Source of the DNA: a virus
DNA: 41,501 bases
IMG/VR virus record: IMGVR_UViG_3300048930_000438
Location: 1 to 41,501 of that record
Reading direction: 5' to 3' (one strand)
The notes beneath the pieces are model-generated. The model saw only the letters and a list, made by a program, of their open reading frames with translations. It made no database searches and was not told the DNA's origin. Shown piece by piece: positions 21,368 through 28,458 of this stretch; position 1 is the stretch's first letter, and every line of letters begins with the position of its first letter. A program made the translations under genes and the position numbers.

Positions 21368-21595
21368 TCAATCATGGTCCTGTCGGTCCCACCGTTCCAC
21401 CCGGTCCTTCAGTCGTTCCCCGGAAAGGTCCCACCGGTGGTAGACGGTCCGCCGGATCCTGGGTGTCGATCGATGCCGGCTGCAGCTGCGACAGATCCGC
21501 TCCGAAATGACGGCGCGTTCAAGGCTGCGCTCGAGGTGGGTGGGCCGTTCGATGATGCCATGGCCCTGACGGCTGCAGGTGAGCTCGAGAATCAT
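21368..21595 (-). CDS. Small basic protein between chaperone and tape measure
   Basis: 75 residues from ATG at 21595, overlapping the stop of the GT frame by ATGA. Contains a CRSC pair and a basic C-terminal half (RHRSTPRIRRTVYHRWDLSGERLKDRVERWDRQDHD). No recognised family. It might be a further tail assembly factor. Confidence 0.55.
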   Translation of the reverse strand: MILELTCSRQGHGIIERPTHLERSLERAVISERICRSCSRHRSTPRIRRTVYHRWDLSGERLKDRVERWDRQDHD

Positions 21596-22223
21596 CGCTT
21601 CTGCTTCTCCCGCTCTCTTTGCACGATGGCCCGGGCCGAGAAAAAGACCTGGTAGCGCTGGTACCAGCCGAGGGGGATGGCATCGATTTCCCACGCCTTG
21701 ATCCCGATGGCTTCGGCCAGCTCGATGTCACTGGTCCAGTCGGGGAGCGGGACACCGCGTCCCTCTCGCAACTCGAGCGTGGCCACGTGAGGGGCCAACC
21801 ACCAACCCGCGATCATCTCGGCGGTCGCCGTCGCGTTGTCTATCCCGCCAGCTTTCCCAGAGCCTCACCGATCTTGGTGAAGACCGCGATATCGAGGGTA
21901 TCGACCGTCGATTCGTTGAGCGGCCAGGGCTCACCCTCGGCATCCAGGATCGGCACAAACTCGCCGGCCTCATCCACCGTGCCCCAGTCGTCGGCGATCT
22001 CGAGGAAGGTGGCCACGATCGCGTCGACGTCACCCGCATTCCCGGCGCTGACGAAGCGACGAGCCGTACCGACCGACAGATCGCGGCACTGCAGCACCAG
22101 CACTTCGCCGTTGCCGAGGGGGACATCGATTCGCTGGGAGGTAACGCTGGAGACCAGCGAGGATAGCTGGGCTCGCTGAGGAGTGGGTTTCTTGTTCTTC
22201 GCAATTGTTGCTGGCTTAGGCAT
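21592..22223 (-). CDS. Tail assembly chaperone GT fusion (by -1 frameshift)
   Basis: Fusion produced when ribosomes slip -1 at GGGAAAG (21852-21858) near the end of the 21840-22223 frame. The new frame is open from 21864 to 21592 and adds about 88 residues (AGGIDNATATAEMIAGWWLAPHVATLEL ... REREKQKR). In lambda the same heptamer makes gpGT, which binds the tape measure protein during tail assembly. Gene order (tail tube, G/GT, tape measure) is the same. The second frame also has its own ATG at 21816. Confidence 0.8.
21840..22223 (-). CDS. Tail assembly chaperone, G-like
   Basis: 127 residues from ATG at 22223 with GGAG upstream; the GTG at 22238 is less likely. Begins MPKPATIAKNKKPTPQRAQLSSL; the middle has VLQCRDLSVGTARRFVSAGNAGDVDAIVATFLEIADDW, the pattern of phage tail chaperones (residue recognition by position and fold, low identity). 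Ends EALGKLAG. Expected to be the more abundant form that coats the tape measure protein before tube polymerisation. Confidence 0.75.
   Translation of the reverse strand: MPKPATIAKNKKPTPQRAQLSSLVSSVTSQRIDVPLGNGEVLVLQCRDLSVGTARRFVSAGNAGDVDAIVATFLEIADDWGTVDEAGEFVPILDAEGEPWPLNESTVDTLDIAVFTKIGEALGKLAG
21852..21858 (-). promoter_or_regulatory. Slippery heptamer for -1 frameshift
   Basis: Minus-strand GGGAAAG in the phase G GGA AAG, 12 bases before the zero-frame TAG (21842-21840). Identical to the lambda G-T slippery site. Shifted reading GGG AAA GCT continues without stop to 21592. Confidence 0.85.
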
Positions 22224-22266
22224 GTGAGAGGTCTCCACGCGCTCTGAGGCGCATCAGGGGGAGGAA

Positions 22267-22304
22267 AGGGCCGAGGACGGGCACTGCGGCCCATCTACGG
22301 CCCT
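22267..22304. promoter_or_regulatory. GGCC-box hairpin after the tail tube gene
   Basis: AGGGCCG (22267-22273) and CGGCCCT (22298-22304) can pair; another CGGCCC is at 22287, 11 bp from the last. Lies between the tail tube stop and the chaperone start. Could reduce transcription after the highly expressed tube gene, like the other GGCC clusters. Confidence 0.45.
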
Positions 22305-22324
22305 CTGGCGCGAGCTGGCATAAC

Positions 22325-23323
22325 CTAGAGGGATGCCAGGGTATTGACGAGGGTGACCTTGATCAACGGATTCGAGCCGTCCGGCGTCAGCTCGTAGTCG
22401 AACGGCAGAACGACCACCGGCGAATTGGGGGCGGTGCCGAACTCCCCTGTCTTGATGATCTTGATGGCGTAGTCGATCCAGAGCTTGTAGCGGATGGTGC
22501 CACCGATGATCGGGCCATCCACGGCCTGGCGGATGAACTTGGTCGCCCCGTTGCGGAAGTTGGCCCGCAAGGCGCTGGACACCGAGTCGAAGGCCACCAG
22601 CATCGCACCGTTGTATTCGACCTCTTCGTTTTCCAACAGCTGCAGGAACGACACCAGCGCGCTGTTGATCGGCGCATCCCGGCCATAGGTCTCACCCAGA
22701 GCCACCGAGGCGTCGTAGCAGGCGAGCAGCTTCGTCGTGCCCGTAGCGGCGTAGGTGTCATCGGCGAAGACGTTGTACTGGTTGGAGGCAATCGGCACGG
22801 CGGGAATGTCGGTGATGCCGGTCGACGCCAGGGTGATGGTGTCGTCCGGCGCCTTGCTCAAGCCCGAGGTTTCGAACGTGAGCTCCGATCGCTTCACCCC
22901 CATGGTGAGGGAGTTGAAGACGAAATAGAGCAGCTGCAGGGCCTTGGAGGTATCGCCCCACTGGACCGTGAAGGTGACCGGCGTGCGGGAGCCGCGGCCG
23001 GCCAGGGTGAAGACGTGCTGCCGGGCGGAAGGCGCGTTGACGTTGTCCGGCGTGGTGGTGACTGGCGTGCCCAGCAGGGAGCCCAGGACCAGGATGATCG
23101 CCTGGAAGTCCTGGATCCCTTCCACGGCATGCGCGCCGTATTCATCGCCGAGCACTCGGGCCGACGTCCCCCGCCACCCGGTCCCGGTGAACGATGAGCC
23201 ACCGTCTTCCCCGTATCCCGGCCGCAGCTTGAGCGACTGGAAGGACCGCATGGCGTTCACCGCGGCCACGCCGGGGGACGTCTCCTTCTGGATGAGTAGT
23301 TGCTGGTTCTGGATCGATCCCAT
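22325..23323 (-). CDS. Major tail tube protein
   Basis: 332 residues from ATG at 23323 with GAGGAG upstream. Starts MGSIQNQQLLIQKETSPGVAAVNAMRSFQSLKL, typical of siphovirus tube proteins (stretch naming the ETSPG motif after a beta strand). Beta-rich with TFETSGLSKAPDD and the C-terminal VVVLPFDYELTPDGSNPLIKVTLVNTL. Upstream of the chaperone pair and downstream of tail completion genes, the standard place. Polymerises as the tail tube around the tape measure. Confidence 0.8.
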   Translation of the reverse strand: MGSIQNQQLLIQKETSPGVAAVNAMRSFQSLKLRPGYGEDGGSSFTGTGWRGTSARVLGDEYGAHAVEGIQDFQAIILVLGSLLGTPVTTTPDNVNAPSARQHVFTLAGRGSRTPVTFTVQWGDTSKALQLLYFVFNSLTMGVKRSELTFETSGLSKAPDDTITLASTGITDIPAVPIASNQYNVFADDTYAATGTTKLLACYDASVALGETYGRDAPINSALVSFLQLLENEEVEYNGAMLVAFDSVSSALRANFRNGATKFIRQAVDGPIIGGTIRYKLWIDYAIKIIKTGEFGTAPNSPVVVLPFDYELTPDGSNPLIKVTLVNTLASL

Positions 23324-23327
23324 GGGA

Positions 23328-23768
23328 TCACGCTCCTCGCGTCACGTTGACGCTGTAGATGGTTCCAAGTTGTCGATAGGGCTGATCACGGACGGTGACC
23401 GTGGGGAGTGGGTACTCCTGCATGGCATCGACCGTGACCAGCCACATGTGCCCCCGGTGCTCGAGATCGAAGCGCTTGCCATGCAAGGCCTCGAACTGGG
23501 CATAGGCGGCGTCCTCGAGCGGGAGAAAGGATTCCCCGTCATCGATCATGCGCACGACACCGCGGAGGGTCTGCCCGGTGGGCAGGGCCCCGTTGCCGAT
23601 CGGCGTCGTGTATTGCGGGTTCTCGAAGTAGAAGAGGCCAGCCGGCAACGCGATGTCGGCCGGCACGACCATGTCATAGAGCAGGCGAGCGCCGGTCAGG
23701 GCGATCACCTCTGGAACACCGGTCAGCACCGAGGCGAGGATCCTGGCGGCGACCACTGAGGCAAACAT
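23328..23768 (-). CDS. Putative tail terminator / tail completion protein
   Basis: 146 residues from ATG at 23768, overlapping the stop of the preceding gene (TGATG). The frame further upstream is antisense of other genes. MFASVVAARILASVLTGVPEVIALTGARLLYDMVVP followed by beta-rich segments (LFYFENPQYTTPIG, HMWLVTVDAMQEYPLPTVTVRD). Gene order places the tail terminator just before the tube gene. Family recognised by context only. Confidence 0.6.
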   Translation of the reverse strand: MFASVVAARILASVLTGVPEVIALTGARLLYDMVVPADIALPAGLFYFENPQYTTPIGNGALPTGQTLRGVVRMIDDGESFLPLEDAAYAQFEALHGKRFDLEHRGHMWLVTVDAMQEYPLPTVTVRDQPYRQLGTIYSVNVTRGA

Positions 23769-24118
23769 CAGGCCCCTCCCAGCGCAGCTGCGCGAATGCT
23801 TGCCACGTACTCGGAAGCCATGGCGTCGACGATCGTGCTGGCCCAGGGCCGGGGTGGCTGGAAGATCGTGCCCTCGTGAACGTAGGCCGAGTAGTCCTCG
23901 ATGTACCCCACCGACCCCTCGAGATCGCCCGGACTGGCGTACTGGATGTCCAGGTTGCCGGCCATCGCCCCGGTGTCCCGCGGGATGATCTGGCTCGAGG
24001 CATCGATGTAGTTGTCGACCCCGTTGTTGATCGCCCGGGCCACGTTGGGCCTGAACTCCTGAGCCAGCTGGGGCAACTGGTTCCGGATGACCCGGACCCC
24101 CACCCGCACACCGCTCAT
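23768..24118 (-). CDS. HK97 gp10-like head-tail joining protein
   Basis: 116 residues from ATG at 24118. Pattern QLPQLAQEFRPNVARAINNGVDNYIDASSQIIPRDTGAMAGNLDIQ, then YIEDYSAYVHEGTIF, matches HK97 gp10/minor tail family (helix, PxDTGxLxxxI, YxxxVHxG). Acts at neck or tail completion. Coupled to neighbours on both sides. Confidence 0.75.
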   Translation of the reverse strand: MSGVRVGVRVIRNQLPQLAQEFRPNVARAINNGVDNYIDASSQIIPRDTGAMAGNLDIQYASPGDLEGSVGYIEDYSAYVHEGTIFQPPRPWASTIVDAMASEYVASIRAAALGGA

Positions 24119-24531
24119 CGGTCCAGCTCCAGGTAGACCGTGATGAACATCTCGGAGTCGTCACCTTTGAGCGGTTGGCCGATGATGTTGAACGTCCGGA
24201 TCTCGTTTTCTCCGACTTCCGGCCGGTTCGGCACCGTGATCCGCACCTTGTGCGAGGCCTTCACCTTCGAGGTGATCGGCAACTCGGCCATATACGCGCC
24301 CTCGGCGATCGCCACGCTGACCTCCTGGCGATCCTGGCCGCGGATGTCCGACTGATCGAGGGAGCAGCGCCCCGTCTCGATCACCGCCGGCGTCCTGATG
24401 CGCCCACCCTGCCCGTCGTTGCTCTTCGTCGGGTCGAGCAGCTCGTACCGGGCCACATGGAAGTTCTTCGCGATCAGGGGCGCGGCCTTTTCCCGGAAGA
24501 TCGCGGCGATCTTGTCGGCCGGCGTGCTCAC
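24115..24531 (-). CDS. Putative head-tail stopper protein
   Basis: 138 residues from GTG at 24531 (GTGA overlap with upstream stop). Beta-rich with RIRTPAVIETGRCSLDQSDIRGQDRQEVSVAIAEGAYMAELP and ITVPNRPEVGENEIRTFNIIG, consistent with small barrel stopper proteins (SPP1 gp16-like). Position between connector and gp10-like gene supports this. Confidence 0.6.
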   Translation of the reverse strand: MSTPADKIAAIFREKAAPLIAKNFHVARYELLDPTKSNDGQGGRIRTPAVIETGRCSLDQSDIRGQDRQEVSVAIAEGAYMAELPITSKVKASHKVRITVPNRPEVGENEIRTFNIIGQPLKGDDSEMFITVYLELDR

Positions 24532-24941
24532 AGTGGGAACTCCGCGGCGAGGCTCGAAATCATCCGCGCGGATCCGCTCGAGGGACCGTTGCCGGCCGGG
24601 ATCCCGCCCAGGACGTCGGCGCGACCCGTGAGGTAGTCCCCCGCGAAACCGCGCCACCGTTCCGCCAGGCCGACGGGGCGACGGAGGTACTTGCCCCGGC
24701 CGCCGCCCAGGTCGTCGTATTCCCCGGAGGCCAGCGCGGCCTTCTGGCGCCAGCCCTGGGCCGCTGCGGCATTGAGGGAATCGGAGGTGTAGACCGGGCT
24801 GGGCCCGACCTCCACCACGACGGCCGCCTGGGTCAGCAGGCGGGTCACCTGGTTCTCATCGATGTCCGGGTCGGTCTTCCCGAACGCCAGCGCATCCTTG
24901 AGCAGCTGCAGGGCAAGGGCCCCATCACTCAGCGTTGCCAT
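24528..24941 (-). CDS. Putative head-tail connector protein
   Basis: 137 residues from ATG at 24941 (MATLSDGALALQLLKDALAFGKTDPDIDENQVTRLLTQAAVVVE). Helical N-terminus as in HK97 gp6/SPP1 gp15 adaptors. The C-terminal part has GGGRGKYLRRPVGLAERW. Overlaps the upstream gene by 17 bases. Confidence 0.6.
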   Translation of the reverse strand: MATLSDGALALQLLKDALAFGKTDPDIDENQVTRLLTQAAVVVEVGPSPVYTSDSLNAAAAQGWRQKAALASGEYDDLGGGRGKYLRRPVGLAERWRGFAGDYLTGRADVLGGIPAGNGPSSGSARMISSLAAEFPL

Positions 24942-25161
24942 CGCCCTCCCCTTCCGGGGTGACCGCCGGGGGAGCCGGCTGCTTGGCGCGGGACTTGCGC
25001 ACCCGCTTCGGCTTCGGTGCCTCCTCTTCGTAGGGTGTGCCGTCCTGGTGGCCGATGATCTTGGCGTCGGGATAGACACGTCTGGCGACGGCGGCACTCG
25101 CTACCCCGTAGGTGGCGCCATCGGCGAGTTCGATGATGACGGGCTTGACTGGCTGGGTCAT
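24925..25161 (-). CDS. Small head-region protein
   Basis: 78 residues. Starts MTQPVKPVIIELADGATYGVASAAVARRVYPDAKIIGHQDG and ends in a charged Lys/Pro/Glu tail (EEEAPKPKRVRKSRAKQPAPPAVTPEGEGDG). The C-terminal part is likely disordered. Perhaps a capsid accessory or assembly factor. Start ATGA-coupled to the upstream gene. Confidence 0.6.
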   Translation of the reverse strand: MTQPVKPVIIELADGATYGVASAAVARRVYPDAKIIGHQDGTPYEEEAPKPKRVRKSRAKQPAPPAVTPEGEGDGNAE

Positions 25162-25727
25162 GCAGTGGGGCCCTCCAGCGGCGCCGGCGTGACGGTGTGC
25201 TTGCCGGTGTCGATGTTGCGGGTGACCTTCACCCGCTGGCCGTTGGGGCGATGCGTGAACCAGGTCTCGATGCGCTGGCCCTCACCGTCGACCGGCTCGG
25301 TTGGCTGCTCGATGAGATTGGCCGTCTGGGCCTTGGGATCCCGGCCCTCAAGGACGGCCCGGTATTCCTCCACCGTCATACCGGCGGCCCTGGCTTCGGC
25401 GATCAGGGCCTCTTCGGCGTCGTGGGGTGGAGCGTCCTGGTTATCGAGAGCGGCGATCTGGTCGGAGCTGAGCACCTGGTCAGCGGCAACCACGACGGTG
25501 TTGGGGACGACCGAAGGGGATGGATGCTCCGTAGGGCCGGGATCCGCCGCGGTCTGATGTTGGAGAATCGCGGTGATCACGTCCTCCTTTCTGGCCATGC
25601 TTTTGACGCCCTCGATCTTCAACTCGCCGGCTATCTCCTCGAGCTGGGGGCGGGTGAAATTCTTGTCGAGCTGCTCGGGATCGAGGTCCCCAAGTCGAAC
25701 CTCGGGGTCGGTCTGGGATTCAGCCAT
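25158..25727 (-). CDS. SAP/HeH-like domain protein after capsid gene
   Basis: 189 residues from ATG at 25727 (MAESQTDPEVRLGDLDPEQLDKN). Residues about 20-58 (FTRPQLEEIAGELKIEGVKSMARKEDVITAILQH) match the SAP/HeH/Rho-N helix-extended-loop-helix pattern found in proteins next to phage capsid genes. The rest is acidic, mostly disordered, with a C-terminal TWFTHRPNGQRVKVTRNIDTG strand pair. Probably a head accessory protein. Confidence 0.65.
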   Translation of the reverse strand: MAESQTDPEVRLGDLDPEQLDKNFTRPQLEEIAGELKIEGVKSMARKEDVITAILQHQTAADPGPTEHPSPSVVPNTVVVAADQVLSSDQIAALDNQDAPPHDAEEALIAEARAAGMTVEEYRAVLEGRDPKAQTANLIEQPTEPVDGEGQRIETWFTHRPNGQRVKVTRNIDTGKHTVTPAPLEGPTA

Positions 25728-25804
25728 GGTGTGGGTCTCCTGGCGATCGGCGGCCGACATCCGGCCGCCGATGCGATCAGTTCACTAAGGCGTGGAAAAG
25801 AGGA

Positions 25805-26749
25805 TCAGGCGTTGAGCACGCCGGTCAGCCGGGCCGCAGCCTTGCCTCCGAAGAGGGCCATCCCGCAGAAGAACTCGATGCGGGTGCGCCAGGCTGGCTT
25901 GGCCTGCAGCTCGCCGAGGTCCTTCACCTGGACACCACCATTGGTGAGGCCGGTGACACCGCGGTCGGTTTCGTCCTGGCCGTAGCGGACGGCGTAGATC
26001 GAGCTTGCAACGTTGCTCGATCCCTGGGTTTCGGTTTGGGGCAGGATGGGGGTGCCAGCCGCGTTCTTACCGATGTCCAGCAACGGGATCCCGTTGTACG
26101 TGGTGATCGTCTTGCCGAAGGAATCGGTGGTCTGGTCGAACATCGTGAGCCGGCGGGCCGAGCTCTTGATCTTCGCCAGGATGGACTGGTTCAGGTAGAA
26201 CGCATCAGGCCCACCTTCAACGGCGGCCGCCAGCTCATCGAGCTTGTCGAAGAACGCATGACGGGCAGCATCGTCGGCGCCGAGGACAGCGAGGCCGTTG
26301 GTGCCGGCCGAGATGACCTGGTTGCCAGTGAGACGCTTCTTCAATCCGTCGAAGGAATTGACGTCGACGGCCACATCGCCATTGATGAAGGTGTCCTGGA
26401 ACTTGTAGGTGGCTGCCTTGACCTTGAGCCGGGTCTGGACGGCCCGCTGGTCATTGAGGTCGGAGCGCACTTGCTGGATGAAGGTGTCGACGTCGGCTTC
26501 ACCACCGAGGATCACGAGGGTCTCGGTTTTCTGGTTCACCGCGCCGGTCGACTCGGTGTAGGAGCCGTTCACTGCCCGGAACTCAATGCCCGGCAGCGTG
26601 CTCTCTTCGTTGTAGGCGTAGGCATTGCCGAGGATCTCGAGCAGTGGAATCCGGTCCAGGATCACCGACTCGATGATGAAGGTCTCAATCACGCCGCGCT
26701 GCAATTTCGTTTCCGACAGCAGCGCGGACTGGGACAGGGTTACGGCCAT
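25805..26749 (-). CDS. Major capsid protein
   Basis: 314 residues from ATG at 26749 with GAGGG upstream. Sequence features of HK97-fold coat proteins: an N-terminal segment (LSETKLQRGVIETFIIESVILDRIPLLEILGNAYAY), a central alpha/beta part (DEFRLNDQRAVQ-like helix; FYLNQSILAKIKSSARRL) and a C-terminal ETDRGVTGLTNGGVQVKDLGELQAKPAWRTRIEFFCGMALF. Lies directly downstream of the scaffold gene. Forms the icosahedral shell. Confidence 0.85.
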   Translation of the reverse strand: MAVTLSQSALLSETKLQRGVIETFIIESVILDRIPLLEILGNAYAYNEESTLPGIEFRAVNGSYTESTGAVNQKTETLVILGGEADVDTFIQQVRSDLNDQRAVQTRLKVKAATYKFQDTFINGDVAVDVNSFDGLKKRLTGNQVISAGTNGLAVLGADDAARHAFFDKLDELAAAVEGGPDAFYLNQSILAKIKSSARRLTMFDQTTDSFGKTITTYNGIPLLDIGKNAAGTPILPQTETQGSSNVASSIYAVRYGQDETDRGVTGLTNGGVQVKDLGELQAKPAWRTRIEFFCGMALFGGKAAARLTGVLNA

Positions 26750-26790
26750 GTCAGGTTCCCTCGATCAGATGGACCATGGCCGCCGCTGGG

Positions 26791-27444
26791 TCAGCGAATG
26801 TTGGCCGTGGTCGATTCGGTTGCGTAGGCGTCGGCCATGCGATCGACGCCGGGCTTGATGTCTGCGTCCTTGCGCGCGGGGCGCCCGCCATCGATGCGGT
26901 CACCGACGTTGAAGAGGCCAGGATCCGCCTTGCGGAGCCCCTCGATCGCTTCAGCGACACCGACTGGCTTGCCATCGGCGTCGATCGTGATCCCATCCTT
27001 CAGGAGGGCAACCACCGCGGCGGTGCTGCGTGCCTTGGCATTGGTGGCGGCGGTGGTCAGCTCGGCGGTGATGATTGCCTGCTGGGCCTTGCGCTCGCTT
27101 TCCTCTGCCGACCTGGTCAGCGCATCGACTTTTTCCTGCATGGCCTTGAGGGCCGCTGCAGTCTGGTCATCAGGCTTCGTCTCGTCAGGTTTCGGGGTAC
27201 CACTGAGCGATGCAATCAGGTCCGCCACGCTTACACCCTTATCGGCGGCTAATCGCTTGATCTCTGCATTGAGACCTCGCTCGGAAGTAAGAGCCCCCTT
27301 CAGCCGATCGATGTCAGCCTGGGTTGGTCCCTCTCCGGTGCCACCGCCCTCGCCGCCGCCCGGATCACCCGTGCCGCCGCCAGAGCCGCCGCCTTCGCCG
27401 TCGAGAAACTGATAAATGGCCGGTCGGAACAAGTGCCGTAGCAT
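26791..27444 (-). CDS. Capsid scaffolding protein
   Basis: 217 residues from ATG at 27444 with GGAGAG upstream. Gly/Glu-rich linker at residues about 16-40, then a long charged helix (AALKAMQEKVDALTRSAEESERKAQQAIITAELTTAATNAKA) and a C-terminal region with the motif VGVAEAIEGLRKADPGLF common in phage scaffold proteins. Immediately upstream of the capsid gene, the standard position. Assembles the prohead and is lost before packaging. Confidence 0.8.
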   Translation of the reverse strand: MLRHLFRPAIYQFLDGEGGGSGGGTGDPGGGEGGGTGEGPTQADIDRLKGALTSERGLNAEIKRLAADKGVSVADLIASLSGTPKPDETKPDDQTAAALKAMQEKVDALTRSAEESERKAQQAIITAELTTAATNAKARSTAAVVALLKDGITIDADGKPVGVAEAIEGLRKADPGLFNVGDRIDGGRPARKDADIKPGVDRMADAYATESTTANIR

Positions 27445-27521
27445 CACGCTCTCCGCGCTTGGTTGGCTGGGATCATCCCGCGCCTCGTTTCGGAAACACT
27501 CCGAAGTGCCGTGCAATTGGC

Positions 27522-27584
27522 ATCATAGCATCGTGTTGCATGATACATAGACCGCTTTCGGCCCTGGTGGGCCGCTGGCGGCCC
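27522..27584 (-). promoter_or_regulatory. Candidate capsid-operon promoter with phased GGCC boxes
   Basis: Minus-strand TATGATG from 27527 with TGC before it, an extended -10 (TGCTATGAT). Upstream are CGGCCC (27559), GGGCCG (27569) and CGGCCC (27579), each 10 bp apart with 4-base gaps. The scaffold start is about 80 bases downstream. Each neighbouring pair could also form an RNA hairpin. Confidence 0.5.
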
Positions 27585-27594
27585 TAAAGACACA

Positions 27595-27624
27595 GAGAGG
27601 CCCCGGAGTATTCCGGGGCCTCTC
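27595..27624. terminator. Perfect 13-bp hairpin, probable terminator
   Basis: Arms 27595-27607 and 27612-27624 (GAGAGGCCCCGGA with TCCGGGGCCTCTC), 4-base loop. On the minus strand TGTGTCTTT follows. Lies after the secreted-protein gene and before the scaffold promoter. The rest of the gap up to 27749 contains another dyad (GGCCGCT, C, AGCGGCC at about 27639-27653) and no gene that I can see. Confidence 0.6.
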
Positions 27625-27749
27625 ATAGCTGCGTGGGTGGCCGCTCAGCGGCCTGGTAGCAATCCTGGGGAAATGCGAAGGGCCAGTTTGGCGCGCTGAC
27701 CCGTCACATCGGCAGAAATAAGCGGCTGGGGCCGCGGTCAGTAGTCGGC

Positions 27750-28079
27750 TTAGGCGGAGTTGAGGATCTCCGTCAGGATCGCGATCAGTTCGGCGATCAG
27801 TTGGGCGATGGGGTCCGGCGTTGGCGTGGGGCTGATGCTCGCCAGGATCTCGGTGAGGACATCGATCAGCTCGTCGATGATCTCCTGACCTGGTGGAGCT
27901 TCGGTCGCGGTCGGCGTTTCGGTGACCGGGACCGCAGTGGGCTCAGGCGTCTCCACGATCGGCGTCGCGAAGGGGCCAGCGGCATCGTCGGCGGTGACCG
28001 GAGAGACGCCGGCAACACCGAACGCCATCGCGAGGATCAGGGCGACGAGACCGAACCGGAGACTCCGCAGACGTTCCAT
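27750..28079 (-). CDS. Secreted Thr-Pro-rich protein (late-region moron)
   Basis: 109 residues from ATG at 28079 with AGGAGG upstream. Sec signal peptide MERLRSLRFGLVALILAMAFGVAGVSPVTA, cleavage probably after VTA. The mature part is a linker (ATPIVETPEPTAVPVTETPTATE) and two related amphipathic helices (IIDELIDVLTEILASI; AQLIAELIAILTEILNSA) separated by SPTPTPDP. Own promoter and terminators set it off from flanking head genes, as for a moron. May act at the host surface or membrane; function unknown. Confidence 0.65.
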   Translation of the reverse strand: MERLRSLRFGLVALILAMAFGVAGVSPVTADDAAGPFATPIVETPEPTAVPVTETPTATEAPPGQEIIDELIDVLTEILASISPTPTPDPIAQLIAELIAILTEILNSA

Positions 28080-28126
28080 GTGACCTCCTGGCCATGACGA
28101 CGGGTCAGCACGCATGTGCAAGTCAC

Positions 28127-28179
28127 AGCATATCAGCATGTAGGTATTTGCATATGATGGGGCCGATGGGGCCCGGCCC
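28127..28179 (-). promoter_or_regulatory. Candidate promoter of the secreted-protein gene
   Basis: Minus-strand TGATATGCT at about 28135-28127 forms an extended -10. Boxes GGGCCG (28160), GGGCCC (28169) and CGGCCC (28174) lie upstream. TGCAAAT sits between boxes and -10, like TGCAAC before the capsid promoter. Confidence 0.4.
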
Positions 28180-28188
28180 GGAACGCAA

Positions 28189-28220
28189 CGAGGCCCCGGG
28201 GTGACGTCACCGGGGCCTCG
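28189..28220. terminator. Hairpin terminator after head genes
   Basis: Arms CGAGGCCCCGG (28189-28199) and CCGGGGCCTCG (28210-28220), inner TGACGTCA palindrome. On the minus strand TTGCGTT follows. Shares the GGCCCCGG core with the hairpin at 27595, suggesting duplication around the secreted-protein gene. Confidence 0.6.
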
Positions 28221-28245
28221 TCTGGATTGCAGTATATGGGCTCGC

Positions 28246-28458
28246 TTAGTCGGCCGCGTCTCGCCCAGTGGAGGGTTCTGGATAGTCTGGGAGGCCGGCC
28301 GATCGGCGGAGATCGATCATCAGCTTACGGGCATAGGGGTCGTCGGTTTGGCTTGGATCGAACTCTTCGGCGGACTGGGGAGGCTGTGAATAGATCCATT
28401 CGGGGTCGCTTTCGGGACCAACGTCCAGACCCTTCACGAGAGGTTCTCTGGTACTCAT
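28246..28458 (-). CDS. Small acidic protein
   Basis: 70 residues from ATG at 28458 with AAGGAG 8 bases upstream and ATGA overlap with the MuF gene stop. Sequence MSTREPLVKGLDVGPESDPEWIYSQPPQSAEEFDPSQTDDPY is acidic and Pro-rich, likely disordered. Coupled to the MuF protein gene; it could be an immunity or accessory partner of its C-terminal domain (inference). Confidence 0.6.
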   Translation of the reverse strand: MSTREPLVKGLDVGPESDPEWIYSQPPQSAEEFDPSQTDDPYARKLMIDLRRSAGLPDYPEPSTGRDAAD

